A DNA stretch of 64,000 bases from Microbacterium sp. LWS13-1.2 (GTDB lineage: Bacteria > Actinomycetota > Actinomycetes > Actinomycetales > Microbacteriaceae). The notes beneath the pieces were generated by a model. That model was not told where the DNA came from. It saw only the letters and a list, made by a program, of their open reading frames with translations, and made no database searches. The stretch is from the NCBI RefSeq assembly GCF_040144835.1, contig NZ_CP151632.1:682001-746000 (forward strand), written 5' to 3'. This document shows, piece after piece, positions 34,889 through 44,639 of this stretch (positions are counted from its first letter, which is position 1; every line of letters starts with the position of its first letter). The translations under genes and the position numbers were made by a program.

Positions 34889-35934
34889 GCACCGACACCC
34901 TCGTTCCGATCACCGCCCAGGCCGTCGCCGGCGGCCGTCGGCGACGTGCGCGCCGGCGCACCATTGTGACGGTCACCCTCGCCGTGGGAGTGGTGCTCGT
35001 CTTCGCCGCATCGCTCATGATCGGCCAGACCTTCTACGGCCTCGACGAGGTCGTGCGCGTGATCCTCGGCGAGACCGTCCCCGGGGCCTCGTTCACCGTC
35101 GGCGAGCTGCGCCTTCCCCGTGCGGTGCTGGCGATCCTCGCCGGATTCGCATTCGGCATCGCCGGCGTGACGTTCCAGACGATGCTGCGCAATCCGCTCG
35201 CGTCGCCCGACATCATCGGCATCACCGCAGGCGCCAGCGCCGCCGCGGTCTTCGGCATCGTCGTGCTCTCGCTCAGCGAGACCGCCGTCTCGGTGCTCGC
35301 CGTCGCGGGGGGCCTGCTGACCGCCCTCGCGATCTACCTGCTCTCGAACAAGGGCGGCTTCGCGGGCACGCGGCTGATCCTCATCGGCATCGGCGTGGCG
35401 GCCATGCTCGACGCCGCGATCACGTACGTCCTGTCGAAGGCTCCCTCGTACGACCTGCAGGCCGCCATGAGGTGGCTCACCGGAAGCCTCAACGGCGCCA
35501 CCTGGTCGGCCGTGCTGCCGCTCGCGGCCGCGAGTCTCGTACTGGTGCCGGCCTTGCTGTCGCGGGGTCGCGACCTGAACGTCATGCGCCTCGGCGACGA
35601 CGCGGCCGCCAGCCTCGGGGTGCGGATCCAGGGGACGCGCGTGATGGTCATCGTCGCGGCCGTCGCACTCCTCGCGTTCGCGACCGCCGCCACCGGGCCG
35701 ATCGCCTTCGTCGCCTTCATGGCCGGCCCGATCGCGGCCCGCGTCGTCGGCCCCGGCGGGTCGCTGCTGCTGCCCTCGGCGCTCGTCGGCGCGCTGCTCG
35801 TGCAGCTGGCCGACCTGCTCGGCCAGTTCGCGTTCGACAGCCGCTACCCGGTCGGCGTCGTGACCGGCGTGCTCGGCGCACCCTTCCTCATCTACCTCCT
35901 CATCAGGACGAATCGAGCCGGAGGCTCGCTATGA
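34885..35934 (+). CDS. FecCD family iron-siderophore ABC permease (second)
   Basis: A 349-residue permease paralogous to the preceding one: [44 protein letters not shown] and [19 protein letters not shown]. The basic N-terminal stretch [11 protein letters not shown] precedes the first helix. Its GTG overlaps the previous stop and its own stop overlaps the ATPase ATG, so the three are translationally coupled. Confidence 0.93.
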   Translation: MSTDTLVPITAQAVAGGRRRRARRRTIVTVTLAVGVVLVFAASLMIGQTFYGLDEVVRVILGETVPGASFTVGELRLPRAVLAILAGFAFGIAGVTFQTMLRNPLASPDIIGITAGASAAAVFGIVVLSLSETAVSVLAVAGGLLTALAIYLLSNKGGFAGTRLILIGIGVAAMLDAAITYVLSKAPSYDLQAAMRWLTGSLNGATWSAVLPLAAASLVLVPALLSRGRDLNVMRLGDDAAASLGVRIQGTRVMVIVAAVALLAFATAATGPIAFVAFMAGPIAARVVGPGGSLLLPSALVGALLVQLADLLGQFAFDSRYPVGVVTGVLGAPFLIYLLIRTNRAGGSL

Positions 35935-36782
35935 CCGAATCCCACAACCTGTCGGCGGAGGGCCTGACGCTGTCGTACGGCGATCGGACGATCGTGGAAC
36001 GACTCGACCTGGTCGTCCCTCCCGGACGCATCACGGCGATCGTGGGCGCGAACGGATGCGGCAAGTCGACGCTGCTCCGCGCGCTCGCGCGCCTCATCCC
36101 GGCGCGCGAGGGCCAGGTGGTCCTCGACGGCAAGGCGCTCCACGGCCGCCCCACCAAGGAGATCGCGCGGACGCTCGGACTCCTCCCCCAGAGCCCGATC
36201 GCGCCCGAGGGCATCGCCGTCGCAGACCTCGTCGGCCGCGGACGCCACCCCCACCAGAAGCTGATGGCGCGCTGGAGCGCGCACGACTACGAGGTGGTGG
36301 CGCGCGCGCTCGCCTCGACCGGCATCGAGGAGCTCGCCGACCGCTCGGTGGACGAACTGTCGGGGGGCCAGCGTCAGCGTGCGTGGATCGCGATGGCCCT
36401 GGCGCAGGAGACCGACATCCTGCTGCTCGACGAGCCGACGACCTTCCTCGATGTCGCCCACCAGGTCGAGGTGCTCGACCTGCTCACCGACCTCAATCGC
36501 GAGCACGGCACCACGATCGTGATGGTGCTGCACGACATGAATCTCGCCGCCCGCTACGCCGACCACCTCTTCGCGCTGCGCGCGGGCCAGGTCGTCGCGA
36601 GCGGCGCCCCGCATGACGTGCTGACGAGCGAGCTCATCCGCGAGGTCTTCGACCTCGACGCACTGGTGGTCCCCGACCCTGTGTCGGGATCGCCCATCGT
36701 CCTGCCGCGCGGCCGGTATCACGTCACCGCCGCTCAGCCAGAACCCGTTCAGACAGGAGCCTCCGATGGCCACGACCGTTGA
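35931..36782 (+). CDS. Iron-siderophore ABC transporter ATP-binding protein
   Basis: A 283-residue FepC/FhuC-type ATPase. Walker A is GANGCGKST, the Q-loop is LLPQSP, the signature is LSGGQRQR, Walker B is [16 protein letters not shown] and the switch His is in [11 protein letters not shown]. It energises the two upstream permeases. The 3' end overlaps the siderophore-interacting protein gene by 17 bp. Confidence 0.94.
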   Translation: MTESHNLSAEGLTLSYGDRTIVERLDLVVPPGRITAIVGANGCGKSTLLRALARLIPAREGQVVLDGKALHGRPTKEIARTLGLLPQSPIAPEGIAVADLVGRGRHPHQKLMARWSAHDYEVVARALASTGIEELADRSVDELSGGQRQRAWIAMALAQETDILLLDEPTTFLDVAHQVEVLDLLTDLNREHGTTIVMVLHDMNLAARYADHLFALRAGQVVASGAPHDVLTSELIREVFDLDALVVPDPVSGSPIVLPRGRYHVTAAQPEPVQTGASDGHDR

Positions 36783-37677
36783 CACCCACCAGTTCTTCCG
36801 CGTGCGGGTGACGGCGATCACCGACCTGACCCCGAGCTTCCGACGCTTCACCTTCGCCGGCGACGATCTGGCGCACTACGGCGACCCGGGGCTCGACCAG
36901 CGCATCAAGGTCGTGTTTCCCACCGACACCGTCGGTCTGGACGCGATGCCGATGGGCGAGGACTGGTACACGCAGTGGCGTGAGCTGCCCGAGGCGGGCC
37001 GCCCGCCGTTCCGCACCTACACCACGCGCTACGTTCGCAACGAGCAGTGCGAGGTGGACATCGACATGGTCTCGCACGACGTGCTGGGACCGGCCTCCGA
37101 CTGGATCGCGCGCGCCGCGGTCGGCGACGAGGTCCTCATCTACGCCCCCACCACGGCCCACGAGGGCGTGAGCTACGGCATCGACTTCGTGCCGCCGGCG
37201 CGGGTCGACAGCATCCTGCTCGCCGGCGACGAGACGGCCGCCCCCGCGATCGCGGCGATCCTCGAGCAGCTGCCGCCCGAGGCACGCGGCGTCGTCGCGC
37301 TCGAGGTTCCCCACGACGACGACATCGCCTACCTTCCGCAGCACCCCGGGTTCGAGTACCGGGTCGGCGCGCGGGACGCGGCCGCCGCCCGCAACAGCTA
37401 CCTCGTGTCGTCGGTGACGGATGCCGCGGCCGTCCTCGCACCGGAGGGCCGGGGCGCCGATGTCGAGGAGATCGACATCGACACCGACATCCTGTGGGAG
37501 GTGCCGCGCACCGCGAAGGGCGGTGCGGCACTCAAGAGCGCGCGCCTGTATGCGTGGCTCGCGGGCGAGGCCGGCGCCATCAAGGCGCTGCGTCGGCACC
37601 TCGTCTCGGAGCGCGGCGTCGACCGCCGGGCCGTCGCCTTCATGGGCTACTGGCGCCTCGGCAGAGCCGAGAATTGA
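36766..37677 (+). CDS. Siderophore-interacting protein (FAD-dependent ferric-siderophore reductase)
   Basis: A 303-residue ViuB/YqjH-type reductase. The FAD-binding domain has [10 protein letters not shown], the family RxYTxR motif. The C-terminal NAD(P)H-binding part has [16 protein letters not shown] and the closing YWRLGRAEN. It releases iron from imported ferric siderophores in the cytoplasm. As the last gene of the uptake operon, it starts inside the ATPase gene. Confidence 0.93.
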   Translation: MATTVDTHQFFRVRVTAITDLTPSFRRFTFAGDDLAHYGDPGLDQRIKVVFPTDTVGLDAMPMGEDWYTQWRELPEAGRPPFRTYTTRYVRNEQCEVDIDMVSHDVLGPASDWIARAAVGDEVLIYAPTTAHEGVSYGIDFVPPARVDSILLAGDETAAPAIAAILEQLPPEARGVVALEVPHDDDIAYLPQHPGFEYRVGARDAAAARNSYLVSSVTDAAAVLAPEGRGADVEEIDIDTDILWEVPRTAKGGAALKSARLYAWLAGEAGAIKALRRHLVSERGVDRRAVAFMGYWRLGRAEN

Positions 37678-37705
37678 GTCGAAACCCCTCCGCGCCGCGC
37701 ATCGG

Positions 37706-39076
37706 TTAACGCGGCCGTGAGCCCTCGTGCGCGTGGCCGAGCCGCAGCCCCGGCACCAGAGCGCTCAGGGCGAGCACCATGGCGATGGCGAACACGGCCG
37801 GGAATCCGGCATCCGTCCCCACCAGCGCGGTGAAGACGAGCCCCATCACGGCGATCGACGACGCCGAGCCGACGGCGTCCGAGATCGACAGCGCCGATGA
37901 GTTGAACCCCTGGTTCTGCGCCGTCGAGTACGCCAGCGTCAGCACGGTCAGACGCGGGTACATGAGGCCCATTCCGCCACCCGCGAGCCCCCACCCCGCG
38001 ATCAGCACCGCGGGGTGCAGTCCGAACAGAGCCGTCGCCCCCGCGAAGACGAGCGCTCCGACGAGCAGCGCGGTGCCGATCAGCGTGATGCGCGTGTTGC
38101 CGATCCGGTCGCCGATGCGGCCCTGCACGTCGGCCGCGGTCGCCCACGCCACCGCGGCCGCGGTGAGGCCGAGCCCCGCCCAGGTCGGCGAGAAGCCGTA
38201 CTCATCGATCAGCAGGTACGGCACGTAGATCTCTGCGCCGAACAGCGCGCCCGCGATCAGTCCGCGCATCAGCACCACGCTGGGCAGGCCGCGCGCGGCG
38301 AGCAGCGTGCCGCGCGGAAGAAGCGGCCGCGATGCGAGCGCGATGACGACGACGGATGCCGCCACCGCCGCCCACGCCCACGTTCCGAGTTCGCCTGCGA
38401 GGCTGAGGCCGAGGGCACCGACGGCGAGGGCCACGGCACAGGCCAGCCGCGGCGCGATGCGCGAGGTCGCCGGCTCATCGGTGTGGAGCGGGAGTCCGTG
38501 CAGGCGCGCCACCACCAGCGCGAACGCGACCACCGTGAGCGCGGCCACGCCGAGGAAGACCCACCGCCAGTGCAGGAACTCCGTCACCGCTCCTGCCAGG
38601 AACGGCCCGATCAGCGACGGCACGACCCACGCCGCGGAGAACGCGGCGAAGACGCGGCCGTGCATCGCACCCGGATAGACGCGGGCGACCACCACGTACA
38701 GGGCCACCGTCTGCCCGCCGGTGCCGAGGCCCTGCACCAGGCGCCCGGCGACGAGGGTCGGCATCGTGAGGGCGAGTCCCGAGATGAGCAGCCCGATGAC
38801 GAACAGTCCGACGGCCGTGCTCAGCGGCGCGAGAACCCCGCCGCGGTCGCACCACGCGCCGACGGCGACCATGCCGATGACGCTCGTGGCGAGCGTTCCC
38901 GCGAACGCCACGGCGTAGAGGCGCTCACCGTCGAGGTCGGCGCTCACCACCGGCATCACCGTGGTCACCGCGAGCGACTGGATCGCCGCCAGGAAGATCA
39001 GGGCGACGGCACCGACCGTCACCCAGACGAACCGACCCTGCCAGATGCTCGTCGCGGGCTCGGATGCCGTCGTCAC
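37706..39076 (-). CDS. MFS transporter
   Basis: A 456-residue major facilitator with about fourteen hydrophobic segments. The A-like loop is GAWCDRGGVLAPL; GRLVQGLGTGGQTVALYVVVARVYP resembles the DHA2 drug-efflux group. The GTG start gives a GTGA overlap with the stop of the aminotransferase gene, so the two are coupled. This may mean export of the lyase's substrate or product, but no cargo can be named. Confidence 0.88.
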   Translation of the reverse strand: MTTASEPATSIWQGRFVWVTVGAVALIFLAAIQSLAVTTVMPVVSADLDGERLYAVAFAGTLATSVIGMVAVGAWCDRGGVLAPLSTAVGLFVIGLLISGLALTMPTLVAGRLVQGLGTGGQTVALYVVVARVYPGAMHGRVFAAFSAAWVVPSLIGPFLAGAVTEFLHWRWVFLGVAALTVVAFALVVARLHGLPLHTDEPATSRIAPRLACAVALAVGALGLSLAGELGTWAWAAVAASVVVIALASRPLLPRGTLLAARGLPSVVLMRGLIAGALFGAEIYVPYLLIDEYGFSPTWAGLGLTAAAVAWATAADVQGRIGDRIGNTRITLIGTALLVGALVFAGATALFGLHPAVLIAGWGLAGGGMGLMYPRLTVLTLAYSTAQNQGFNSSALSISDAVGSASSIAVMGLVFTALVGTDAGFPAVFAIAMVLALSALVPGLRLGHAHEGSRPR

Positions 39077-40233
39077 GATCGTGCCAGGGCGCCGATGCGC
39101 TCCACCGCCTCGCGGAGCAGCTCGGGCGCGCAGCCGAAGTTGATGCGGACGTGCCCCGTGCCCTCGACGCCGAACAGGGGTCCGTGGTGCAGCGCCACCT
39201 TCGCGTCGCGCAGCACCTTCACGGCGGGGTTGTCGCCCCAGCCGTACGCCGACAGGTCGACCCACGCGAGGAAGCCGGCGTCGGGCGGCAGGTAGCGCGC
39301 CTGCGGCAGGTGCTCGGCGAGGAGCTCCGCCAGGAGCAGTCGGTTGGCGTCGAGCGTGGCCAGCAGGCTCTCCAGCCACTCGTCGCTCTCGGGCGAATAC
39401 GCCGCGACGTTCGAGAGCGCACCGAAGAGGCCGGTGCGCCACTCGACCTCCCACGGCAGCGAGCGCAGCGCCGCGCGCTGGGCGTCGCCGCCCGCGACCA
39501 TCACCGCGCACTTCAGGCCGGCGAGGTTGAAGGTCTTGCTCGCGCTGGTCACCGCATAGCCGACCCGCCGGGCCAACTCCGAGGCTGCCAGGAACGGCGT
39601 GAACGCCGTCGGCGCGTACGTCAGCGGTCCGTGGATCTCGTCGCTGACCACCGTCGCGCCGAATCCCTCGGCGACATCCGCCAGCGCGGCCAGGCTCTCG
39701 GGCGTGTGCACGCTCCCCGTGGGATTGTGCGGGTTGCACAGCAGCACGGCGCGTGCGCCGCCCGCGAGCGCCGCCTCCACACCGAGCAGGTCGATCTCCC
39801 AGCCGGCGTCACTCGCCGCGAGCGGCACGCGTTCGACCACGCCGCCTGCCTCCTCGACGGTGTCGTAGAACGGCGGGTACACGGGAGGCATGACCACGAC
39901 ACGGTCACCGGGTTCGATGACCTTGCGCAGGATCTCGACGACGCCCATCATCACGTCGCCCGTCCAGAACACGTCGGCCGGGTCGACGCTCCACCCCCAG
40001 CGGCGCTCGGCGAAGCCGGCGAAGGCCTCGCGGACGCCGGGGTCGGGAGGGGTGTATCCGGTGTCGCCAAGCTGCACCGCGCGCGTCAGGACCCGCATGA
40101 TCTCGGGTGCCAGCGCGTAGTCGGTCTCGGCCACGAAGAACGGCAGCACGTCCTCCCCGTACTTCCGCCACTTCGTGCTCGTGCGCTGGCGCAGCTCGTC
40201 GAGGGGCAGTGCTTTCAGGGGGGTGACGCTCAC
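39073..40233 (-). CDS. MalY/PatB family PLP-dependent C-S lyase/aminotransferase
   Basis: About 386 residues, fold type I PLP enzyme. It starts near DELRQRTSTKWRKYGEDVLPFFVAETDY, a signature of the MalY/PatB cystathionine beta-lyase group. It has NPHNPTG, SDEIHGPLTY and the PLP Lys in TSASKTFNLAGLKCA. An ATG at 40236 also exists, but a TAGGGT -10 box ends 6 bp before the GTG at 40233, the spacing seen for other leaderless genes here, so the GTG was chosen. Likely role: cleaving cystathionine or other Cys conjugates. Confidence 0.88.
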   Translation of the reverse strand: MSVTPLKALPLDELRQRTSTKWRKYGEDVLPFFVAETDYALAPEIMRVLTRAVQLGDTGYTPPDPGVREAFAGFAERRWGWSVDPADVFWTGDVMMGVVEILRKVIEPGDRVVVMPPVYPPFYDTVEEAGGVVERVPLAASDAGWEIDLLGVEAALAGGARAVLLCNPHNPTGSVHTPESLAALADVAEGFGATVVSDEIHGPLTYAPTAFTPFLAASELARRVGYAVTSASKTFNLAGLKCAVMVAGGDAQRAALRSLPWEVEWRTGLFGALSNVAAYSPESDEWLESLLATLDANRLLLAELLAEHLPQARYLPPDAGFLAWVDLSAYGWGDNPAVKVLRDAKVALHHGPLFGVEGTGHVRINFGCAPELLREAVERIGALARS

Positions 40234-40239
40234 CATTCG

Positions 40240-40245
40240 ACCCTA
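40240..40245 (-). promoter_or_regulatory. -10 element of the C-S lyase gene (leaderless)
   Basis: TAGGGT on the minus strand, 6 bp before the GTG at 40233 and only 3 bp before the ATG at 40236. Confidence 0.4.
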
Positions 40246-40299
40246 TCGAGCGACGGCGACATGGCGACGCCGCGTGTCACCGTGCGAAACGGCCGGGCC

Positions 40300-40629
40300 T
40301 CAGATCGCGAAGCCGAGCGCGCGCATCATGTCGCGCCCGTCGTCGGTGATGCGCTCCGGACCCCACGGCGGCATCCACACCCAGTTGATGCGGAACCGCT
40401 CGACGATCTCGTCGAGCGCCTGTGCGGTCTGCTCCTCGAGCACGTCGGTGAGCGGACAGCCGGCCGACGTGAGGGTCATGTGGATGACCAGGGCGTCGTT
40501 CTCGTCGTCCCACGCGAGGTCGTAGATGAGGCCGAGGTCGACGACATTGATCCCGAGCTCCGGGTCCATGACGTCCTTGAGAGCCTCGGTCACCTCGTCG
40601 TACTTCTCGGGGGTGAGGGTCGCCGTCAT
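40300..40629 (-). CDS. sufT: Metal-sulfur cluster assembly factor SufT (DUF59)
   Basis: A 109-residue MIP18/DUF59 protein: DVMDPELGINVVDLGLIYDL, then the Cys-containing TSAGCPLTD, and the closing WMPPWGPERITDDGRDMM typical of SufT. It begins 9 bp after the sufC stop, the last gene of the suf operon, and helps mature Fe-S proteins. Confidence 0.93.
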   Translation of the reverse strand: MTATLTPEKYDEVTEALKDVMDPELGINVVDLGLIYDLAWDDENDALVIHMTLTSAGCPLTDVLEEQTAQALDEIVERFRINWVWMPPWGPERITDDGRDMMRALGFAI

Positions 40630-40638
40630 ACGTCGATC

Positions 40639-41433
40639 CTACGCTTCGCTGGCGACGGGAGCCTCGGCGGGCTCCTCTTCGCCCGCGGGCAGGTAGCGGT
40701 CGTAGCCCTCGTCCTCGAGGCGGTCGGCCAGCTCGGGGCCGCCCTCCTCGACGATGCGCCCCTGCACCATCACGTGCACGAAGTCGGGGTGGATGTAGCG
40801 CAGGATGCGGGTGTAGTGCGTGATGAGCAGCACACCGAGGTCGTTGTCCGCCTTGGCGCGGTTGACGCCCTCCGACACGATCTTCAGCGCGTCGACGTCG
40901 AGACCGGAGTCGGTCTCGTCGAGCACGGCGATCTGCGGACGCAGGAGCTCGAGCTGGAGGATCTCGTGGCGCTTCTTCTCGCCGCCCGAGAAACCCTCGT
41001 TGACGTTGCGCTGCGCGAACTTGGGGTCCATGCGCAGGTTCTTCATCGACGCCTTGACGTCCTTCGTCCACGTGCGGATCGAGGGCGCCTCGCCGTCGAT
41101 CGCGGTCTTCGCGGTGCGGAGGAAGTTCGTGACGGTCACACCCGGGATCTCGACCGGGTACTGCATCGCCAGGAAGAGGCCCGCACGCGCCCGCTCGTCC
41201 ACCGACATCGCGAGGACGTCCTCGCCGTCGAGCGTGATCGAGCCGCTCGTGACGGTGTACTTGGGGTGACCGGCGATCGTGTAGGCGAGCGTCGACTTGC
41301 CCGAGCCGTTGGGGCCCATGATCGCGTGGGTCTCACCCGTGCGGATCGTGAGCGACAGACCGTTGAGGATCGGCGTGGTGCCGGCATCCGTCTCGACCGT
41401 CACATGGAGGTCGCGGATCTCGAGAACAGACAT
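40639..41433 (-). CDS. sufC: Fe-S cluster assembly ATPase SufC
   Basis: A 264-residue soluble ABC ATPase. Walker A is GPNGSGKSTL, the signature region is FSGGEKKRHEILQL, and Walker B is IAVLDETDSGLDVDALK, the SufC-specific variant. It forms the SufBC2D scaffold complex with the products of the upstream genes. Confidence 0.96.
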   Translation of the reverse strand: MSVLEIRDLHVTVETDAGTTPILNGLSLTIRTGETHAIMGPNGSGKSTLAYTIAGHPKYTVTSGSITLDGEDVLAMSVDERARAGLFLAMQYPVEIPGVTVTNFLRTAKTAIDGEAPSIRTWTKDVKASMKNLRMDPKFAQRNVNEGFSGGEKKRHEILQLELLRPQIAVLDETDSGLDVDALKIVSEGVNRAKADNDLGVLLITHYTRILRYIHPDFVHVMVQGRIVEEGGPELADRLEDEGYDRYLPAGEEEPAEAPVASEA

Positions 41434-41448
41434 TCTTCAGTACCTTCT

Positions 41449-41778
41449 TCAGTTCACTTCGAGCGTGACGGTGGCGTCGACGAGCACGTCGTCGCCGTCG
41501 ACGGTGACCGCGAACACGGGGACCGGCTCGTACGCGGGGAGATTGAGGGGCTTGCCGGTGCGCAGCGAGAACGCCGAGCCGTGGGCCCAGCACTCGAGCG
41601 ACTCGCCGTCGACGAAGCCCTCGGCCAGCGAGATGTCGCCGTGGGTGCAGACATCGCCGATGGCGTGCACCTCGCCGCTGGAGTCCATCACGAGGGCGAT
41701 CGCGACGCCGTCCACCTCGACACGGCGGGCTTCGTCCGGGACGAGGTCGCTGAGGGCGCACACGCGCTGCGCGGTCAT
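41449..41778 (-). CDS. Rieske-type [2Fe-2S] ferredoxin (non-heme iron oxygenase ferredoxin subunit)
   Basis: A 109-residue Rieske protein with both ligand pairs, CTHGD and CWAHGS, separated by about 17 residues. In actinobacteria such a ferredoxin is often embedded in the suf operon, as here between sufD and sufC. It may donate electrons for cluster assembly. The ATG overlaps the sufD stop by 4 bp. Confidence 0.93.
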   Translation of the reverse strand: MTAQRVCALSDLVPDEARRVEVDGVAIALVMDSSGEVHAIGDVCTHGDISLAEGFVDGESLECWAHGSAFSLRTGKPLNLPAYEPVPVFAVTVDGDDVLVDATVTLEVN

Positions 41779-42962
41779 CGGCCGGCCTCCTTGGCGAGTT
41801 CTTCCTCGATCACGGCGAACAGCTCCGCCTCGAGGTCTGCGACACCGATCTTCTGCACGATCTCGGCGAGGAAGCCGAGCACGACGAGCCGTCGCGCCTC
41901 CTCCTCGGCGATGCCGCGCGCCTGCAGGTAGAACAGCTGCTCGTCGTCGAAGCGCCCGGTGGCGCTCGCGTGACCGGCGCCGCGGATGTCACCGGTCTCG
42001 ATCTCCAGGTTGGGGATCGACTCGGCGCGCGCGCCTTCGGTCAGGACGAGGTTGCGGTTGGCCTCGTACGAGTCGGTGCCCACGGCATCCGCCCCGATGA
42101 GGACGTCGCCGATCCACACCGTGCGCGCCGCCGCGCCCTGCAGCGCGCTCTTGTAGAGCACGTCGCCGGAAGTCTCGGCACCCTTGTGGTGCAGGTACAC
42201 CTGGCTCTCGAGGTGCTGCCCCGAGTCGGAGTAGCTGAGGCCGTACAGCTCGGCGCGCGAGCCGGTGCCGGCGAGCTCCACCGTCGGGTTGACGCGCACG
42301 ACGCCGCCGCCGAAGCTGACGACGACGTGGCGGAGGGTCGCGTCGCGCTCGACGCGCGCCTGGTGGGAGGCCACGTGCACGGCGTCGTCGTCCCACCGCT
42401 GCACGGTCACGAGCTCCAGGTGTGCGCCCTCCCGCACGATGATCTCGACGTTCTGCGCGTGCTGGGCGGTGCCGGTGTGCCGGAACACGACGGTGGCGTG
42501 CGAGTTCGCCTGCGCCTCGACGACGACGTGCGCGTGCGCCAGACCGCCGGTGCCGGTCAGCGACACCACGATCGGCTCGGTGTACTCGGCGCCGGCCGGT
42601 ATGCGCAGCAGCGGCGCCTCGGTCTCCTGCTTCCAGGCGATCGCGCTCGGCAGATCCTCGGGGCGGAACACCTCGCCGCGGGGCGCCGTGCCGAGGGTCA
42701 GGCGCTCCTGCACGAGTCCTGCCGGGGCGTCGACGTCGACCTCGATGACGCCGTGGGGTCCGGCCTCGTCGACGAACAGCGGCTGGACCTTGGCGGTCGG
42801 CGTGTGCTTCCAGTTGACCTCGCGGCCGGTGGGCACCTCGAAGTCGGCGGGGTCGAACGACCAGGGACGCTCGGAGCGAGTCTGAACCGGCACGAACGCG
42901 CCGGCGCCATCGGTGTGGCCCTTCGCGCCGGGAATGGTGGGGGCCTCAGTGGTGGGGCTCAT
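41775..42962 (-). CDS. sufD: Fe-S cluster assembly protein SufD
   Basis: A 395-residue SufD. The C-terminal SufBD beta-helix contains LHHKGAETSGDVLYKSAL, GADAVGTDSYEANRNLVLTEGA, and the family ending with SATGRFDDEQLFYLQARGI. The ATG directly abuts the sufB stop (TAGATG). It is part of the SufBC2D scaffold. Confidence 0.94.
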   Translation of the reverse strand: MSPTTEAPTIPGAKGHTDGAGAFVPVQTRSERPWSFDPADFEVPTGREVNWKHTPTAKVQPLFVDEAGPHGVIEVDVDAPAGLVQERLTLGTAPRGEVFRPEDLPSAIAWKQETEAPLLRIPAGAEYTEPIVVSLTGTGGLAHAHVVVEAQANSHATVVFRHTGTAQHAQNVEIIVREGAHLELVTVQRWDDDAVHVASHQARVERDATLRHVVVSFGGGVVRVNPTVELAGTGSRAELYGLSYSDSGQHLESQVYLHHKGAETSGDVLYKSALQGAAARTVWIGDVLIGADAVGTDSYEANRNLVLTEGARAESIPNLEIETGDIRGAGHASATGRFDDEQLFYLQARGIAEEEARRLVVLGFLAEIVQKIGVADLEAELFAVIEEELAKEAGR

Positions 42963-44381
42963 CTAGCCGACGGATCCTTCCATGCCCATCTCGATGAGCT
43001 TGTTGAGTTCGAGCGCGTACTCCATGGGCAGCTCGCGGGCGATCGGCTCGATGAAGCCGCGCACGATCATCGCCATGGCCTCGTCCTCCGGCATCCCGCG
43101 GCTCATGAGGTAGAAGAGCTGCTCCTCGCTGACCTTCGAGACCGTCGCCTCGTGGCCGAGCTGCACGTCGTCGACGCGGATGTCGATCGCCGGGTACGTG
43201 TCGGAGCGCGAGATCGTATCGACCAGCAGCGCGTCGCAGCGCACCGTGTTCGCCGAGTGGTGCGCGTTCGCGTCCACGCGGACCTCGCCGCGGTAGCCGG
43301 CCCGGCCGCCGCCGCGGGCGATCGACTTGGACACGATCGACGACTGCGTGTACGGCGCCATGTGGATCATTTTCGCGCCGGCGTCCTGGTGTTGACCCGG
43401 ACCGGCGAACGCGACCGACAGCGTCTCGCCCTTGGCGTGCTCGCCCATCAGGAAGATCGACGGGTACTTCATCGTGACCTTGGAGCCGATGTTGCCGTCG
43501 ATCCACTCCATCGTCGCTCCCTCGTGCGCCACGGCGCGCTTGGTGACGAGGTTGTAGACGTTGTTCGACCAGTTCTGGATCGTCGTGTAGCGCACACGGG
43601 CGTTCTTCTTCACGATGATCTCGACGACGGCCGAGTGCAGCGAGTCGCTCTTGTAGATCGGGGCCGTGCAGCCCTCGATGTAGTGCACGTACGAGCCCTC
43701 GTCGGCGATGATGAGCGTCCGCTCGAACTGTCCCATGTTCTCGGTGTTGATGCGGAAGTACGCCTGCAGCGGGATCTCGACGTGCACTCCCGGCGGCACG
43801 TAGACGAACGAGCCGCCCGACCACACCGCGGTGTTGAGCGCCGCGAACTTGTTGTCGCCGGCCGGGATGACCGTGCCGAAGTACTCCTCGAAGAACTCGG
43901 GGTGCTCGCGCAGCGCGGTGTCGGTGTCCATGAAGATGACGCCCTGGGCCTCGAGGTCCTCGCGGATCTGGTGATACACGACCTCGGACTCGTACTGTGC
44001 CGCGACGCCCGCGACCAGGCGCTGGCGCTCCGCCTCGGGGATGCCGAGCTTCTCGTACGTGTTGCGGATGTCCTCGGGGAGCTCTTCCCACGACCCCGCC
44101 TGCTTCTCGGTGGAGCGCACGAAGTACTTGATGTTGTCGAAGTCGATCTCGCTGAGGTCGGCGCCCCAGGTCGGCATCGGCTTGCGGCCGAACAGCTGAT
44201 AGCCCTTCAGCCGGGTCTTCAGCATCCATTCGGGTTCGTTCTTGAGCGCCGAGATGCCACGCACCACGGACTCGTCGATGCCTCGTTTCGCCACGGCTCC
44301 CGCGGCGTCGGCATCATGCCACCCGAACTCGTAGACACCCAGGCTGTCCAGCTCCGGGCGATCGATCAGCACATCAGACAT
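42963..44381 (-). CDS. sufB: Fe-S cluster assembly protein SufB
   Basis: A 472-residue SufB without an intein, unlike the mycobacterial protein. It has [33 protein letters not shown] with the conserved Cys, and the C-terminal [18 protein letters not shown] 44381 was preferred over GTG 44387 because GGAGGAG lies 9 bp upstream of the ATG and only 3 bp from the GTG. First gene of the operon. No sufR repressor precedes it and no sufS or sufU follows. Confidence 0.96.
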   Translation of the reverse strand: MSDVLIDRPELDSLGVYEFGWHDADAAGAVAKRGIDESVVRGISALKNEPEWMLKTRLKGYQLFGRKPMPTWGADLSEIDFDNIKYFVRSTEKQAGSWEELPEDIRNTYEKLGIPEAERQRLVAGVAAQYESEVVYHQIREDLEAQGVIFMDTDTALREHPEFFEEYFGTVIPAGDNKFAALNTAVWSGGSFVYVPPGVHVEIPLQAYFRINTENMGQFERTLIIADEGSYVHYIEGCTAPIYKSDSLHSAVVEIIVKKNARVRYTTIQNWSNNVYNLVTKRAVAHEGATMEWIDGNIGSKVTMKYPSIFLMGEHAKGETLSVAFAGPGQHQDAGAKMIHMAPYTQSSIVSKSIARGGGRAGYRGEVRVDANAHHSANTVRCDALLVDTISRSDTYPAIDIRVDDVQLGHEATVSKVSEEQLFYLMSRGMPEDEAMAMIVRGFIEPIARELPMEYALELNKLIEMGMEGSVG

Positions 44382-44422
44382 CGTCACGTTCTCCTCCGGG
44401 TCCTAGCGGTGTGATCCGCCCC

Positions 44423-44464
44423 GGCATCCGTGTTCTCCGGTGGAGATACCGGAGGGGGGATGCC
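44423..44464. repeat. Nested hairpin upstream of sufB
   Basis: Inner arms CTCCGGT (44435-44441) and ACCGGAG (44448-44454); outer arms GGCATCC (44423-44429) and GGATGCC (44458-44464). It lies about 40 bp upstream of sufB in the 258-bp divergent region. It may be a leader structure or a regulator site. Confidence 0.5.
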
Positions 44465-44503
44465 GCTTCTCGGGCCCTCTCAAGCGGCGCCGATCTTCGC
44501 GCC

Positions 44504-44509
44504 TAGACT
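44504..44509 (+). promoter_or_regulatory. Candidate -10 element of ctaA
   Basis: TAGACT on the plus strand, implying a leader of about 125 nt. Nothing else clear is seen between here and ctaA. Confidence 0.3.
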
Positions 44510-44639
44510 GTCAGTGGTGCGCGGCGCTGGGAACTGCACCGCAACCGACCCCTTGATTCTACAGGTTCCACCCCGACGCGGACGCGCCCCGTACGTCACG
44601 CGCGGTTCCAGGAGCCTCTGCCAGGAGGCGACGACCAGC

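Noticed and set aside
39064..44414. Long plus-strand frames opposite the C-S lyase and suf genes
   Set aside because: They are antisense shadows of sufB, sufD, sufC and the lyase, with no recognisable protein motifs.
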